A stretch of DNA of 64,000 bases, taken from positions 1 to 64,000 of the forward strand of contig JAUWGH010000006.1 of NCBI GenBank assembly GCA_030606485.1, in the 5' to 3' direction. How positions within the stretch are numbered: position 1 is the stretch's first letter; every line of letters starts with the position of its first letter. The notes under the pieces are model-generated. The model saw only the letters and a list, made by a program, of their open reading frames with translations, was not told the DNA's origin and made no database searches. A program made the position numbers and the translations under genes. Source of the stretch: Promethearchaeota archaeon (GTDB lineage Archaea; Asgardarchaeota; Lokiarchaeia; Sigyniarchaeales; SOKP01). Shown here piece after piece: positions 53,939-63,050 of the stretch.

Positions 53939-55276
53939 ATGAGTGAAGAAAACGAACAAAAGCAGAGTAAAATCCAAGTGAGAAGAATTGGAAAACGTAA
54001 TATTTTGTCCATTCTCTTCTTAGGAACCGCAGGACAAATTGCCTGGGTTGTTGAAAATAGCTGGTTCAATACATTTGTGTACGATCGGATTACGACCGAT
54101 CCAACACCGATTGCGTGGATGGTAGCAGTAAGTGCAATAACTGCTACTCTTACCACAATTTTAATGGGCGTTCTTAGCGATCGAACTTCTGGGAAATGGG
54201 GTAAAAGAAAACCTTACATTGTCTTTGGATACATTCTTTGGGGCGTAATAACAGCAATCTATCCAATGGTAGAATGGATTCAAACGATTGGGATTGCTGT
54301 TATAATGGTAATCATTACCGATGCAATCATGACCTTTTTTGGCTCAACGGCAAACGATGCTGCGTATAATGCTTGGATAACGGACATAGGACATTCGAGT
54401 AATCGTAATCGAATACAAAGTATTAATAATATAACGGTATATATTGCAGCTATGATTGCATTTGGTGCTGCAGGAGTAATTATAGATATCTTCGGGTATT
54501 TCGTGTTTTTCTACATTCTAGGGGGGATAGTAACTTCCACTGGTTTGATTGCTGCATTTTTAATTGAATCTACTCCAATAAAAAAAGATGAAATTAAATT
54601 TGAAAAGTCATTACTCAAAGAATTTGCTGATCTCATGAATCCTAAAATTCTGAAAGAAAATCGCATTCTTTTCTTGCTGTTTCTGTGCATGGCTTTAGCG
54701 GGTATAGGAAGCCAAGTTTACATGCCTTATCTCTTCATATTCATGGAAAATTACGTTGGTTTCTCAAAAACGGAACTAGGTCTTTTTATGGCGCTTTTCT
54801 TGCTTCTCACGATAGTCGTATTGGTTATTGTGGGTATTTTTAGTCATCGATTTAACCGCAAGACTTTGGTCGTAATTGGCTCGATCTTGGGGGCAATAGG
54901 AACGATTATATTAGGGTTCACATCATTTCTAGTTAAAGGAAATAGTTCTCTAGCAGTAGTGATATTCCTCCTTTATTTTGTGGCAACTATACCAGCGCTA
55001 ATATCTCAAGTTGCGCATGGAGGGTGGCTTCTTGATAAATATCCTGAAGGAGATATTGGAAAATTTCAAGGCATTCGCATGATTTTCATGGTTCTATTAC
55101 CCATGGTTATAGGAGCTCCGATTGGATCGGCTATCATAAGCACATTTGGAATCCCTATAGCTGATGGATACATTCCGACACCTGAGATATTCATTTTTGG
55201 AGGGCTAATTTCGCTATTGTCGGTGATTCCAATATTATTTATTAGTAAATCCGAAGGACAAATAAAACTTGATTAA
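53939..55276 (+). CDS. MFS sugar transporter (glycoside-pentoside-hexuronide:cation symporter-like)
   Basis: This protein of about 445 residues has about twelve membrane spans. The loop after span 2 has GVLSDRTSGKWGKRKPYIVFG (two parts, about 72-92), the MFS motif A as found in sugar transporters of the GPH or SUT type. I chose the ATG at 53939 because GTGATTAG lies seven bases ahead, in line with the archaeal 16S tail; GTG at 53927 is the other choice. It is followed by the GH2 gene after 34 bases, so import of a glycoside followed by hydrolysis is the natural reading. Confidence 0.85.
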   Translation: MSEENEQKQSKIQVRRIGKRNILSILFLGTAGQIAWVVENSWFNTFVYDRITTDPTPIAWMVAVSAITATLTTILMGVLSDRTSGKWGKRKPYIVFGYILWGVITAIYPMVEWIQTIGIAVIMVIITDAIMTFFGSTANDAAYNAWITDIGHSSNRNRIQSINNITVYIAAMIAFGAAGVIIDIFGYFVFFYILGGIVTSTGLIAAFLIESTPIKKDEIKFEKSLLKEFADLMNPKILKENRILFLLFLCMALAGIGSQVYMPYLFIFMENYVGFSKTELGLFMALFLLLTIVVLVIVGIFSHRFNRKTLVVIGSILGAIGTIILGFTSFLVKGNSSLAVVIFLLYFVATIPALISQVAHGGWLLDKYPEGDIGKFQGIRMIFMVLLPMVIGAPIGSAIISTFGIPIADGYIPTPEIFIFGGLISLLSVIPILFISKSEGQIKLD

Positions 55277-55310
55277 TTTCAGTGATTTATCAACATTTTA
55301 AAATATTTAA

Positions 55311-57239
55311 ATGGGAAAAATCTTGAATTCATTAGAAAAAAAAGAGATTCCAAGACCAGAATATCCCAGACCGCAATTTGTTAGGAAAGATAATTGGATA
55401 AATCTTAACGGAGAATGGAATTTTGCCTTTGATGATTCAGACACGGGCTTGAAAGAAAGATGGAACAAAAAGGAACAAAAAGGTAAATTTGACAAGAAAA
55501 TTGTCGTTCCGTTTTGCTTTCAAAGCAAGTTGAGTGGAATAGAAGATACATCTTTTCACGATACTGTTTGGTACCGAAAAGAATTCGCAGTACCCGAAGA
55601 ATTTATGAATGAAAGAGTTTTATTGAACTTTGGAGCAGTAGATTATTCCTGTGCCGTTTATTTAAATGGGGAATCAATAGGAACGCACGAAGGTGGATAT
55701 ATCGGATTTACTTTAGATGTGTCCGATTTTATAGAAAAAAACAACGTCCTCGTTGTAAGAGTACAAGATCCGAGTACAGATTTAGAGATACCTAGGGGAA
55801 AACAATTTTGGTACGAAAAATTACAACACATTTTCTATCCTCGCGTCACTGGGCTCTGGCAGACAGTCTGGTTAGAAGCCGTTTCCAGAGATTATCGCAT
55901 TGAAGGGTTGAAATTAACCCCAGATGTGGATAAATCTAACATTATCATTGAGTGTGAAGTTGATGGAGTTGGAGTAGGTTTCCCTGAGCTATCCTTATTA
56001 GCAGAAATATTTTTTGAGAACGATAAAATCAACGAAATTGATATCAGTCTAAATTCTCTTGGAAATGCAAAAATAAAAAGGGATAAAAAGTTAATCAAGG
56101 CGAAAAGTCTTACCGGAAAGTTGGTAAATCCTAATCGATTTAAATTTAAAATCTCAATTCCTAAAAACGCATTACATTTATGGGATGTAGAAAACCCCAA
56201 CTTGTATGATATTATAATAAAGATATGTAATAAATCTTCAAAAGAAATTCATGACGAAGTAAAGTCCTATTTTGGCATGAGAAAGATTTCTTTATCGGAA
56301 AGCCCAGAAGAGGTATCAAAACTGAATGATGAGCAAAACGATATAGTGAGTTTTAATCGACAAGTTCTATTGAATGATACACCAATCTATCAAAAATTAT
56401 TTTTGGTTCAAGGATATTGGCCAGACGGTTTATATACAGCGCCTTCAGACGATGCAATAAAGTTAGACATACAATATATAAAGGGTTTTGGGTTTAATGG
56501 ATTAAGAACTCATCAAAAAGCGTTTGATCCCCGGTTTTTATATTGGTGCGATAAAATGGGCGTGCTGGTTTGGGGCGAAATAGGAAACGCTTATCAATTC
56601 TCTACACGATCTCAACTAAGATTAATCAATGAATTTGCAGCTGAAATAGAACGAGATTATAACCACCCTTCGATCATTGCCTGGACGGTTTTAAACGAAT
56701 CCTGGGGCGTCCCCGGAGCAGATAGAGATGAAAGAAAGAGAGATTATACACTCTCTTTATATTACTTGATGAAATCTATTGATCCAACGCGCCTCATTGT
56801 TGATGATGATGGCTGGTTTCATTGTGTAAGCGACATGTGCACAATACATTATTATTCGGCGGGTGAATTCATTCCTAAATCGTTTGAAGACGGGATACGG
56901 AGTTTTAAAAAAGCAAGACCTAAAATTTATCTCAAACCTTATGAATATAACGGTGAGCCAATAATATATAGCGAAATAGGTGGTTTTGGCTACGATTTAC
57001 ACGGAGAGATAAAAGAAAAGTGGGGTTATGGAAATACATTACAAGATTCAGAAGAATTATATACAAAAGTCTTAGAATTATTGAAGGAATTCGATAAAAG
57101 AAAAGAATGGATTCACGGCTTCTGCTATACAGAACTCTACGACCAGTTTCAAGAAATCAATGGCTTATTGACATTTGATAGAGAACCTAAATTTGAACCG
57201 TTGAAATTGAAAAAAGAGTTGGATAAGATGTTCTATTAA
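55311..57239 (+). CDS. Glycoside hydrolase family 2 enzyme (beta-galactosidase/beta-glucuronidase-like)
   Basis: This 642-residue enzyme has the GH2 order: a sugar-binding jelly roll (about 10-180, starting NLNGEWNFAFDD), an immunoglobulin-like domain (about 190-325) and a TIM barrel (about 340-640). The acid/base is Glu463 in VLNESWG and the nucleophile is Glu555 in YSEIGGFG. There is no signal peptide, so it works in the cytoplasm on a sugar brought in by the MFS protein 34 bases upstream. Size matches short GH2 enzymes. Galactosidase, glucuronidase or mannosidase activity cannot be told apart here. Confidence 0.92.
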   Translation: MGKILNSLEKKEIPRPEYPRPQFVRKDNWINLNGEWNFAFDDSDTGLKERWNKKEQKGKFDKKIVVPFCFQSKLSGIEDTSFHDTVWYRKEFAVPEEFMNERVLLNFGAVDYSCAVYLNGESIGTHEGGYIGFTLDVSDFIEKNNVLVVRVQDPSTDLEIPRGKQFWYEKLQHIFYPRVTGLWQTVWLEAVSRDYRIEGLKLTPDVDKSNIIIECEVDGVGVGFPELSLLAEIFFENDKINEIDISLNSLGNAKIKRDKKLIKAKSLTGKLVNPNRFKFKISIPKNALHLWDVENPNLYDIIIKICNKSSKEIHDEVKSYFGMRKISLSESPEEVSKLNDEQNDIVSFNRQVLLNDTPIYQKLFLVQGYWPDGLYTAPSDDAIKLDIQYIKGFGFNGLRTHQKAFDPRFLYWCDKMGVLVWGEIGNAYQFSTRSQLRLINEFAAEIERDYNHPSIIAWTVLNESWGVPGADRDERKRDYTLSLYYLMKSIDPTRLIVDDDGWFHCVSDMCTIHYYSAGEFIPKSFEDGIRSFKKARPKIYLKPYEYNGEPIIYSEIGGFGYDLHGEIKEKWGYGNTLQDSEELYTKVLELLKEFDKRKEWIHGFCYTELYDQFQEINGLLTFDREPKFEPLKLKKELDKMFY

Positions 57240-57251
57240 ATATTAATGAGC

Positions 57252-57669
57252 TATCACGCATAGATCAAACCGAAGGATTAATCTTTTTAAAGCATTGACA
57301 GCAAGGAATCCCTATAATAATTTTATTTTTATAATTTTTTGATTTATGCATTAATTTTAACAAATTTTCTTTTAATTTTTTCGCAAATTCAGTTTCTTCA
57401 AAATAAAACCTCATTAAATCATCTTTATGATTTTCTCCTTTACAAATAGGACAAATAGAATAAAATTCTAAGAAATTATCACATATTTTCTTTTCTTTAT
57501 CAGATAGGTTTTCATAATCCGGACCAACAACATATGTATCATCAAATAATATTGCTTGTATTCTTTCAATATCTGTAATCATTTGTTCTCTAATCAAAGT
57601 TATAGTGTCAATATCTCCCTCATGATTTTCATCTGATTCAAACGGATTTAAAGAAAAATAAGACATATC
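57252..57669. repeat. Gene-sized direct repeat, right copy (418 bp)
   Basis: This is the second copy of the repeat at 53012-53429, in the same orientation and without any gap. It begins 12 bases after the GH2 stop codon and ends three bases before the start of the small Cys gene. The two copies frame 3822 bases that hold only the MFS and GH2 genes and their control region. Confidence 0.85.
57265..57666 (-). CDS. Small Cys-rich protein (right copy of a duplicated gene)
   Basis: This 133-residue protein is the paralogue of the one at 53025-53426, with the same CPIC and CCQC clusters, the same length and an intact frame. Amino-acid changes cluster in the N-terminal half (around positions 30-60), while the Cys-bearing C-terminal half is almost unchanged. 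Both copies being open points to selection on the protein and recent duplication. Function is unknown. Confidence 0.75.
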   Translation of the reverse strand: MSYFSLNPFESDENHEGDIDTITLIREQMITDIERIQAILFDDTYVVGPDYENLSDKEKKICDNFLEFYSICPICKGENHKDDLMRFYFEETEFAKKLKENLLKLMHKSKNYKNKIIIGIPCCQCFKKINPSV

Positions 57670-57734
57670 AATATTTTAGAAAACAATTTAATTAAATAAA
57701 TTTTAGTTTCTCTTTTCTTTATTCAAATTGGGAA

Positions 57735-58865
57735 CTACTTTTTTTTACTCTTTTTTAATTCTTGCTTTATTTTTTCAATCTTGGTATTTTCAATCCAATA
57801 ACGAATTTTTGATTTCGATAATAATGATTTAATTCGATTATTTAATTTTCGGAATATTTTCTTGTCAGCTTCAGATAATTGCGGGATCTTTTCTAAAGAA
57901 TAATCTTCTTCAGAAGGTATAGTTAGTTCTTCTTCTGGTAATGGAATTTGTATCTGCTCTTTTTTATCCAATAACTTCTCTCTTAAAATTCTTTTAATAT
58001 TTTTTCTCCAGCCCTGTATCCAGGGAAAATTTTCTTTAACTTTTGGGTCTTCGATTTCAATATCAAAACGTTTAACTATTATTAGATCCTCAGGACAACT
58101 GTTTTGGCATGCTCCGCAATATATACAATCATCTTCTTTCACTGCAATTTTTCCGTATTTCTTAACATCTTCGGCAGTTTCAGGAATAAAAAAAGATTCG
58201 GTGGGACAAATATTCACACAAGCCTTGCAACCTGTTGGATCGCATCGATGAAGCATATTTTGTTTAATTATAACCTCTCCTTTAATCGGAGATTCTATTT
58301 TAAAACATTTTGTTGGACATTCTTTTTGAATTTTTAAGAAATCTTTAATATGATTTCCATCTTGAACTTTTAGACATAAATTACAAATCTCATTTTTGAT
58401 GTCTTTAATGCATTTTTTAAGGTCAATCTTAAAAAAAGGTTTAAGCTTTGGATATTGGCTTAAAATTAATTGTTCTTCAGGTTTAATAGTTGTTTCATAT
58501 ACATCATTTATACAAACAACAGGACATAACATGCAATAACAGCATTTATCATAATCAATTATGATATAAGGTGCATTCTCTATAATACCTTGTGCGATTT
58601 CAGGAACTGGACCTAATTCAATTGCGTCTGTGGGGCAAACTAATTTACAAAAACTGCATCCAACACATTTATTCAAATCATAAATTAATTTTTTATTAAC
58701 ATCTTTAAATTTCCAAAAAAAAACTAATTTCTCGTTTTCAACATCTGTGGCTTTTAATATATCATCGATCTGCTCTTCTTGAGCATTTAAATCTTTAGAT
58801 TCTTTATCGTTAGATCTCGAAATTATAATCAGAGTCCAATCGTTTATGAAATTTACCAGTTCCAA
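57735..58865 (-). CDS. Polyferredoxin (multiple 4Fe-4S clusters; FwdF/MvhB-like)
   Basis: This 376-residue protein carries four clear cluster motifs: CVGCSFCKLVCP (about 64-75), CCYCMLCPVVCI, CDPTGCKACVNICP and CIYCGACQNSCP, plus a looser group (KKCIKDIKNEICNLC and later CPTKC) that could make a fifth. The C-terminal 110 residues are charged and lack Cys. Polyferredoxins of this kind feed electrons to formylmethanofuran dehydrogenase or hydrogenases. This fits the mfnE and mfnF genes 5 kb away, though no fwd gene is next to it. No signal peptide is seen. Confidence 0.82.
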   Translation of the reverse strand: MELVNFINDWTLIIISRSNDKESKDLNAQEEQIDDILKATDVENEKLVFFWKFKDVNKKLIYDLNKCVGCSFCKLVCPTDAIELGPVPEIAQGIIENAPYIIIDYDKCCYCMLCPVVCINDVYETTIKPEEQLILSQYPKLKPFFKIDLKKCIKDIKNEICNLCLKVQDGNHIKDFLKIQKECPTKCFKIESPIKGEVIIKQNMLHRCDPTGCKACVNICPTESFFIPETAEDVKKYGKIAVKEDDCIYCGACQNSCPEDLIIVKRFDIEIEDPKVKENFPWIQGWRKNIKRILREKLLDKKEQIQIPLPEEELTIPSEEDYSLEKIPQLSEADKKIFRKLNNRIKSLLSKSKIRYWIENTKIEKIKQELKKSKKK

Positions 58866-58990
58866 TTAAAATATAATATTTACTAAATAAAAATTTCACT
58901 TCTATAAATTTTTAATTAGCCCCACTAAAATAAGCTTCTTAAAATTATGTTTTTAGTAACATCGAATAAGGAAAACTAATTTTTTTTTAA

Positions 58991-59785
58991 TTAAAAATCA
59001 AAAAACCAATCATTTTCATCTTCTTTCCATAGAAAATCCATCAATTTAGACATATCTTTTAATAAAATTTTAATTGAAATTTCACTTTTTGCCTGTTCTA
59101 TCTCATCTCTCTTGAGATAAAACATCTCATCAATTAGATTTTCGATATTAAATCTCCCAAAGAACTTTTCTGGACTGAAAAAGAAGGTTGATAAGATCTC
59201 CTTACCTTGATTTCTATATACTTTAGATAAACCTGATTCTTCATTATATAACATATCTAAATTTTCCTTAATTTTTCCCAATAAACACTCTTTTCTTAAA
59301 ATAATATTATTTCGTTTATAATCTAAATTTTTAAGTTCATTATCTAATTCTTTAATCTTCTTACCTAAGTAATGAATTTTTTCGGATTCATCCTTAAACT
59401 CATCTAAATCTGCAAAAATTTCAGAAATTTGCTCATTGATTATATCTGATTTTTCATCTTTTTGATCTAAATTGTGTGTAATATTGAAATAGTTGGGAGA
59501 TAAATCAATGTGTATTGAAATATTATCTTTTATCTTATATGCTTTCCCCTTTTTACCAGAAATATCAAATTCCTCTACGATATAAAATTTTTTAAGTAAT
59601 TCCATCTGACTGTGAACTGCTTGTCTTGAAATTTTTAAAGTATCAGATAATTCTTTAATAGTTAATGGAACCTTCGCAGTCTTACTTAAAATTGCTCTTC
59701 TTGTAGGATTTCCTATAATCTCTAAAAAAGTATCAAGATTTCTTTCCTTCCTATTTTTTATTTCTTTTATAACGATTTTATCCAC
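58991..59785 (-). CDS. ArsR-type winged-helix regulator with coiled-coil tail, Phr-like
   Basis: Residues 17-90 of this 264-residue protein are a winged helix: LDTFLEIIGNPTRRAILS leads, LTIKELSDTLKISRQAVHSQ is the helix-turn-helix, and FDISGKKGKAYKIKDNISIH is the wing and following strand. This order closely matches Phr, the archaeal heat-shock repressor. A helical, Glu/Lys-rich tail (about 115-250) is longer than in Phr. The gene is 29 bases after cdc48, in line with hsp20, and Phr in Pyrococcus controls hsp20 and an AAA ATPase gene. A heat-shock role is inferred from this. Confidence 0.82.
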   Translation of the reverse strand: MDKIVIKEIKNRKERNLDTFLEIIGNPTRRAILSKTAKVPLTIKELSDTLKISRQAVHSQMELLKKFYIVEEFDISGKKGKAYKIKDNISIHIDLSPNYFNITHNLDQKDEKSDIINEQISEIFADLDEFKDESEKIHYLGKKIKELDNELKNLDYKRNNIILRKECLLGKIKENLDMLYNEESGLSKVYRNQGKEILSTFFFSPEKFFGRFNIENLIDEMFYLKRDEIEQAKSEISIKILLKDMSKLMDFLWKEDENDWFFDF

Positions 59786-59814
59786 CTTTTTTTATTACTG
59801 ATTTTTCTTAAATT

Positions 59815-62052
59815 TTAACCATATAAACTTTCTTCTGGACCCACCGTTCTCTTAGCTCTCATATAAGATTTCGTATGTTCATCTGCACGCTTCAAAATTT
59901 TGTCAATAGCTTGTTCAAAATGCTTTTTTTCAATTTTAATAGTTTCGATTTTTTCCTTTTCTTCATTTAATATTTGCTTTTGTAAAACTGCTTCTCTAAT
60001 GGCCAGTAATGTAGCTTCTTCACTTATTGCTTGAACATCTGCACCAGTATAACCATCTAATTTTTCTGCTAATTTATCTATATTTACATTATCATCAATT
60101 GGCTTTTCTTTTAAATGGATTTTAAAGATTTCAATAAGCGCTTCCTTATCCGGTAAATTAATTTGAACATGTCTCCCAAATCTTCCTGCTCTTAATAGAG
60201 CAGGGTCTAACATATCTGGTCTGTTCGTGGCTGCAACTAATACAACGTCCCTTAATTCTTCTAATCCATCCATTTCAGTTAAAAGTTGAGAAATTACTTG
60301 TTCAGATACCTGAGAACCTATATGCATGCCTCTTATACTTGCAATTGCATCGATCTCATCGAAAAATATAATACAAGGAGCTGCCATTCTTGCCTTTCTA
60401 AAGGTTTCTCTAACGGCTTTTTCGCTCTCTCCAACCCATTTTGAAAAAAATTCAGGACCTTTTACGGAAATAAAATTTACTTCACTCTCGTGAGCTAAGG
60501 CTCTTGCTAATAATGTTTTGCCTGTTCCAGGTGGGCCAAATAGTAATATTCCATTTGGTGGTTTTGAATTCATATGCTTATATAGGTTTGGATATTTAAG
60601 TGGCCATTCAATAATCTCTTTTAATTGCTGTTTTGCATCTTCTAATCCGCCAACATCATCCCAGGTTTCTTTAGGCGTAGTTATTAATACTTCCCTTAAT
60701 GCCGATGGTTCAATACTAGTGAGTGCTTGATTAAAATCCTCCATCGTAATCTGAATTTTATTTAAAATCTCTGCTGGTATTGGTTTCTCCATATCTATTT
60801 CAGGTAAAATACGCCTTAAACTTAACATAGCTGATTCTTTAGCTAATGCTTCAATATCAGCTCCTACAAATCCATGGGTTCTATCTGCTAATTCTTCTAA
60901 GTCAACATCCTTATATAAGGGCATTCCTCTTGTATGAATTTGCAAGATCTCATAACGTCCGTCTCTATTTGGAACACCAATAACGATTTCTCTATCAAAC
61001 CTGCCTGGACGCCTTAATGCCTCGTCAATATCATTCACTCTATTTGTTGCTCCAATAACAATTATTTCTCCTCTCGATTTCAAACCATCCATAAGAGATA
61101 ACAATTGAGCAACAACCCTTCTCTCAACTTCTCCAGTAACTTCACCTCTCTTGGGAGCTATAGAATCTAATTCATCAATAAAAATAATCGAAGGAGCATT
61201 TTTTTTCGCGTCTTCAAATATATTTCTCAAATTTTCTTCACTTTGCCCATAAAATTTACTCATTATTTCTGGACCTGAAATAGTTATGAAATGTGCATCT
61301 GTTTCATAAGCAACTGCTCTTGCTAATAATGTTTTACCCGTTCCCGGTGGTCCATGCAAGAGAACTCCTTTTGGCGGAGATATGCCCGCTCTTTTAAATA
61401 ATTCTGGATGTCTCATCGGTAACTCAATCATTTCTCTAATTTTTCTAATCTCTTCATATAACCCTCCGATATCTTCATAAGTTACTCGTAATTTTTCAGC
61501 AGCTTCGATTTCTTCTACCGCCTTTTCTGAAACTATTATTCTAGTCTTAGTATGAATTCTAACTGCCTCAGCTTGAGGAGTAAATTTCGTAATCATAAAA
61601 TCAAATCTTTGTCCCATTGCATAAAAACTAATGATATCTCCTTTTGTAACTACACGATTATCTAATAAATTTGCTAATGCTTTTGAATCCCTTATAACTA
61701 CTGGCCTTCCAATTGAAGCAAACGTAATAGTTCCTGCCAGTTTAGCTTCTATTTTTCTTACAGTAACCCAATCATCAATAGAAGCGCCAAGATTTCGCCT
61801 TAATGAACTGTCTAATCTAATGATACTCGATCCAACATCTACTTGTCTGCCAGGATATAATAATCCAGCTGTTCTTTTGTCTTTATTCTCATTATAAACT
61901 TCAATTACATCTCCTGTTCCTAAATTGTGTTTTCTAGATATCAATGGATCTATACGTAAAATACCACGACCAGAATCTTCTTTTAATGCATCTGCAATCC
62001 TAAGATAATCCTTCTCTTTATTTTTCTTTGATATTGAACTCACAATTTTCAC
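59815..62052 (-). CDS. cdc48: CDC48/VCP-type AAA ATPase with two AAA domains
   Basis: This 745-residue protein unfolds protein substrates. An N domain (1-185, double-psi barrel with [13 protein letters not shown]) is followed by AAA D1, with [15 protein letters not shown] (about 229-243) and [12 protein letters not shown], and AAA D2, with [15 protein letters not shown] (about 502-516) and [10 protein letters not shown]; arginine fingers lie in RRPGRFDR and LRAGRFGR. The protein ends in ESLYG: Leu-Tyr-Gly is the hydrophobic-Tyr-X tail that docks on proteasomes and is also the last three residues of human VCP. The start is GTG at 62050-62052. It is between hsp20 and the Phr-like gene. Confidence 0.95.
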   Translation of the reverse strand: MKIVSSISKKNKEKDYLRIADALKEDSGRGILRIDPLISRKHNLGTGDVIEVYNENKDKRTAGLLYPGRQVDVGSSIIRLDSSLRRNLGASIDDWVTVRKIEAKLAGTITFASIGRPVVIRDSKALANLLDNRVVTKGDIISFYAMGQRFDFMITKFTPQAEAVRIHTKTRIIVSEKAVEEIEAAEKLRVTYEDIGGLYEEIRKIREMIELPMRHPELFKRAGISPPKGVLLHGPPGTGKTLLARAVAYETDAHFITISGPEIMSKFYGQSEENLRNIFEDAKKNAPSIIFIDELDSIAPKRGEVTGEVERRVVAQLLSLMDGLKSRGEIIVIGATNRVNDIDEALRRPGRFDREIVIGVPNRDGRYEILQIHTRGMPLYKDVDLEELADRTHGFVGADIEALAKESAMLSLRRILPEIDMEKPIPAEILNKIQITMEDFNQALTSIEPSALREVLITTPKETWDDVGGLEDAKQQLKEIIEWPLKYPNLYKHMNSKPPNGILLFGPPGTGKTLLARALAHESEVNFISVKGPEFFSKWVGESEKAVRETFRKARMAAPCIIFFDEIDAIASIRGMHIGSQVSEQVISQLLTEMDGLEELRDVVLVAATNRPDMLDPALLRAGRFGRHVQINLPDKEALIEIFKIHLKEKPIDDNVNIDKLAEKLDGYTGADVQAISEEATLLAIREAVLQKQILNEEKEKIETIKIEKKHFEQAIDKILKRADEHTKSYMRAKRTVGPEESLYG

Positions 62053-62156
62053 CTATAATATGATCTTTTAAATTAATTTAATTAAATTTCTTGTTAAGAT
62101 TTAAATAAATATTAATTATACAAAAAAATAATTTTCCTATTTTTTTCTCAAATTTT

Positions 62157-62780
62157 TTATCTTTCCTTCGATTTTTTTCGTTTAAACTTTAAGCATGCAA
62201 TACCGTTCTTTAATTCTAAAGTATAATCTTTGATATCAAGCTTTATAGGCAATTTAATTTCCTTATAAAACTTTCTACCATCTCTCTTAGCCTCTACTGT
62301 TAATTCTTCTCCTTTCTCATCAAAATTCAACTTAAGATCTTCCTTTTCAACGCCTGGAAGCTCTAAACAAATTTCAATTTGATCTTCAAAATCCGTAATT
62401 TCTGTATATGGTTCGATACTGGTTTTTAACTCTCTCATCTCTTCCTTACTTTCAGGTACTAATGATATTTTCCTTATCGTAGGTCGTTCTGTAATGAATT
62501 TCGGAATCCCTTTTAAGAATATAGAAAGCATTTCATCATCAACATCTCCATTTACCCTGATCTCAGGTTTATCCATCCCCGTTTGATAATGATATGATAT
62601 AGAATACGACTTTGTATTATTCTTCTTGTAATTAAGATCTTTATCTAAATCAATTCTTGGAAACACTGAAAAATCCGAAAAACCGAAATCTCTATCAAAA
62701 AAATCCGAAAATCCTTCAAATAAATTGCGAAATCTTTTCATAAATTTCTTGTAATTCTCATCATATATATCATCATTCAC
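62157..62780 (-). CDS. hsp20: Hsp20/alpha-crystallin small heat-shock protein
   Basis: This 207-residue chaperone has an alpha-crystallin domain at about 123-205, with DQIEICLELPGVEKEDLKLN and the GxL-like ELKNGIACLKFKRK end. The N-terminal part (1-115) is longer than usual and has Phe/Asp-rich repeats (FEGFSDFFDRDFGFSDFSV). It starts with GTG at 62778-62780, and GGAGGT eight bases upstream is an ideal ribosome site. It heads the chaperone operon ahead of cdc48 (104 bases) and the Phr-like regulator. Confidence 0.92.
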   Translation of the reverse strand: MNDDIYDENYKKFMKRFRNLFEGFSDFFDRDFGFSDFSVFPRIDLDKDLNYKKNNTKSYSISYHYQTGMDKPEIRVNGDVDDEMLSIFLKGIPKFITERPTIRKISLVPESKEEMRELKTSIEPYTEITDFEDQIEICLELPGVEKEDLKLNFDEKGEELTVEAKRDGRKFYKEIKLPIKLDIKDYTLELKNGIACLKFKRKKSKER

Positions 62781-62807
62781 TTTTTTTTACCTCCAATTTT
62801 TTCAATT

Positions 62808-62850
62808 ATTAATTGTCAATCATTAATTGTCAATTAACCCTTATAAATGT
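62808..62850 (-). promoter_or_regulatory. hsp20 promoter with tandem 13-bp operator
   Basis: ATTAATTGTCAAT occurs at 62808-62820 and again at 62822-62834, 14 bases apart in the same orientation. A TATA-like TTTATAAG (minus strand, about 62842-62849) lies ahead of it, so the expected start of transcription, about 25 bases on, falls within the repeats. A repressor bound here would block RNA polymerase, as Phr does at its known promoters. The Phr-like gene product is the obvious candidate. Confidence 0.6.
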
Positions 62851-63050
62851 TTCGATTATAAAAATAATATTCTCTAATGATAAATTGGATCTAAAAAACA
62901 AAGTTAAACAAAAAAGAATATAAAAATCTAACTAACCTTTTTCTAATTCAGCATGGATTTTTAATGAAAACATAGAAAGAGAGCTATTTCAAAAAAATAA
63001 AAATCTTCGAAAAATGATTATATTTTTGAGAAGAAAATTTTAATAGCGTT

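Noticed and set aside
53430-57251. Classical transposon or integron between the 418-base repeats
   Set aside because: No transposase, integrase or terminal inverted repeats were seen; the repeats are direct and contain whole genes.
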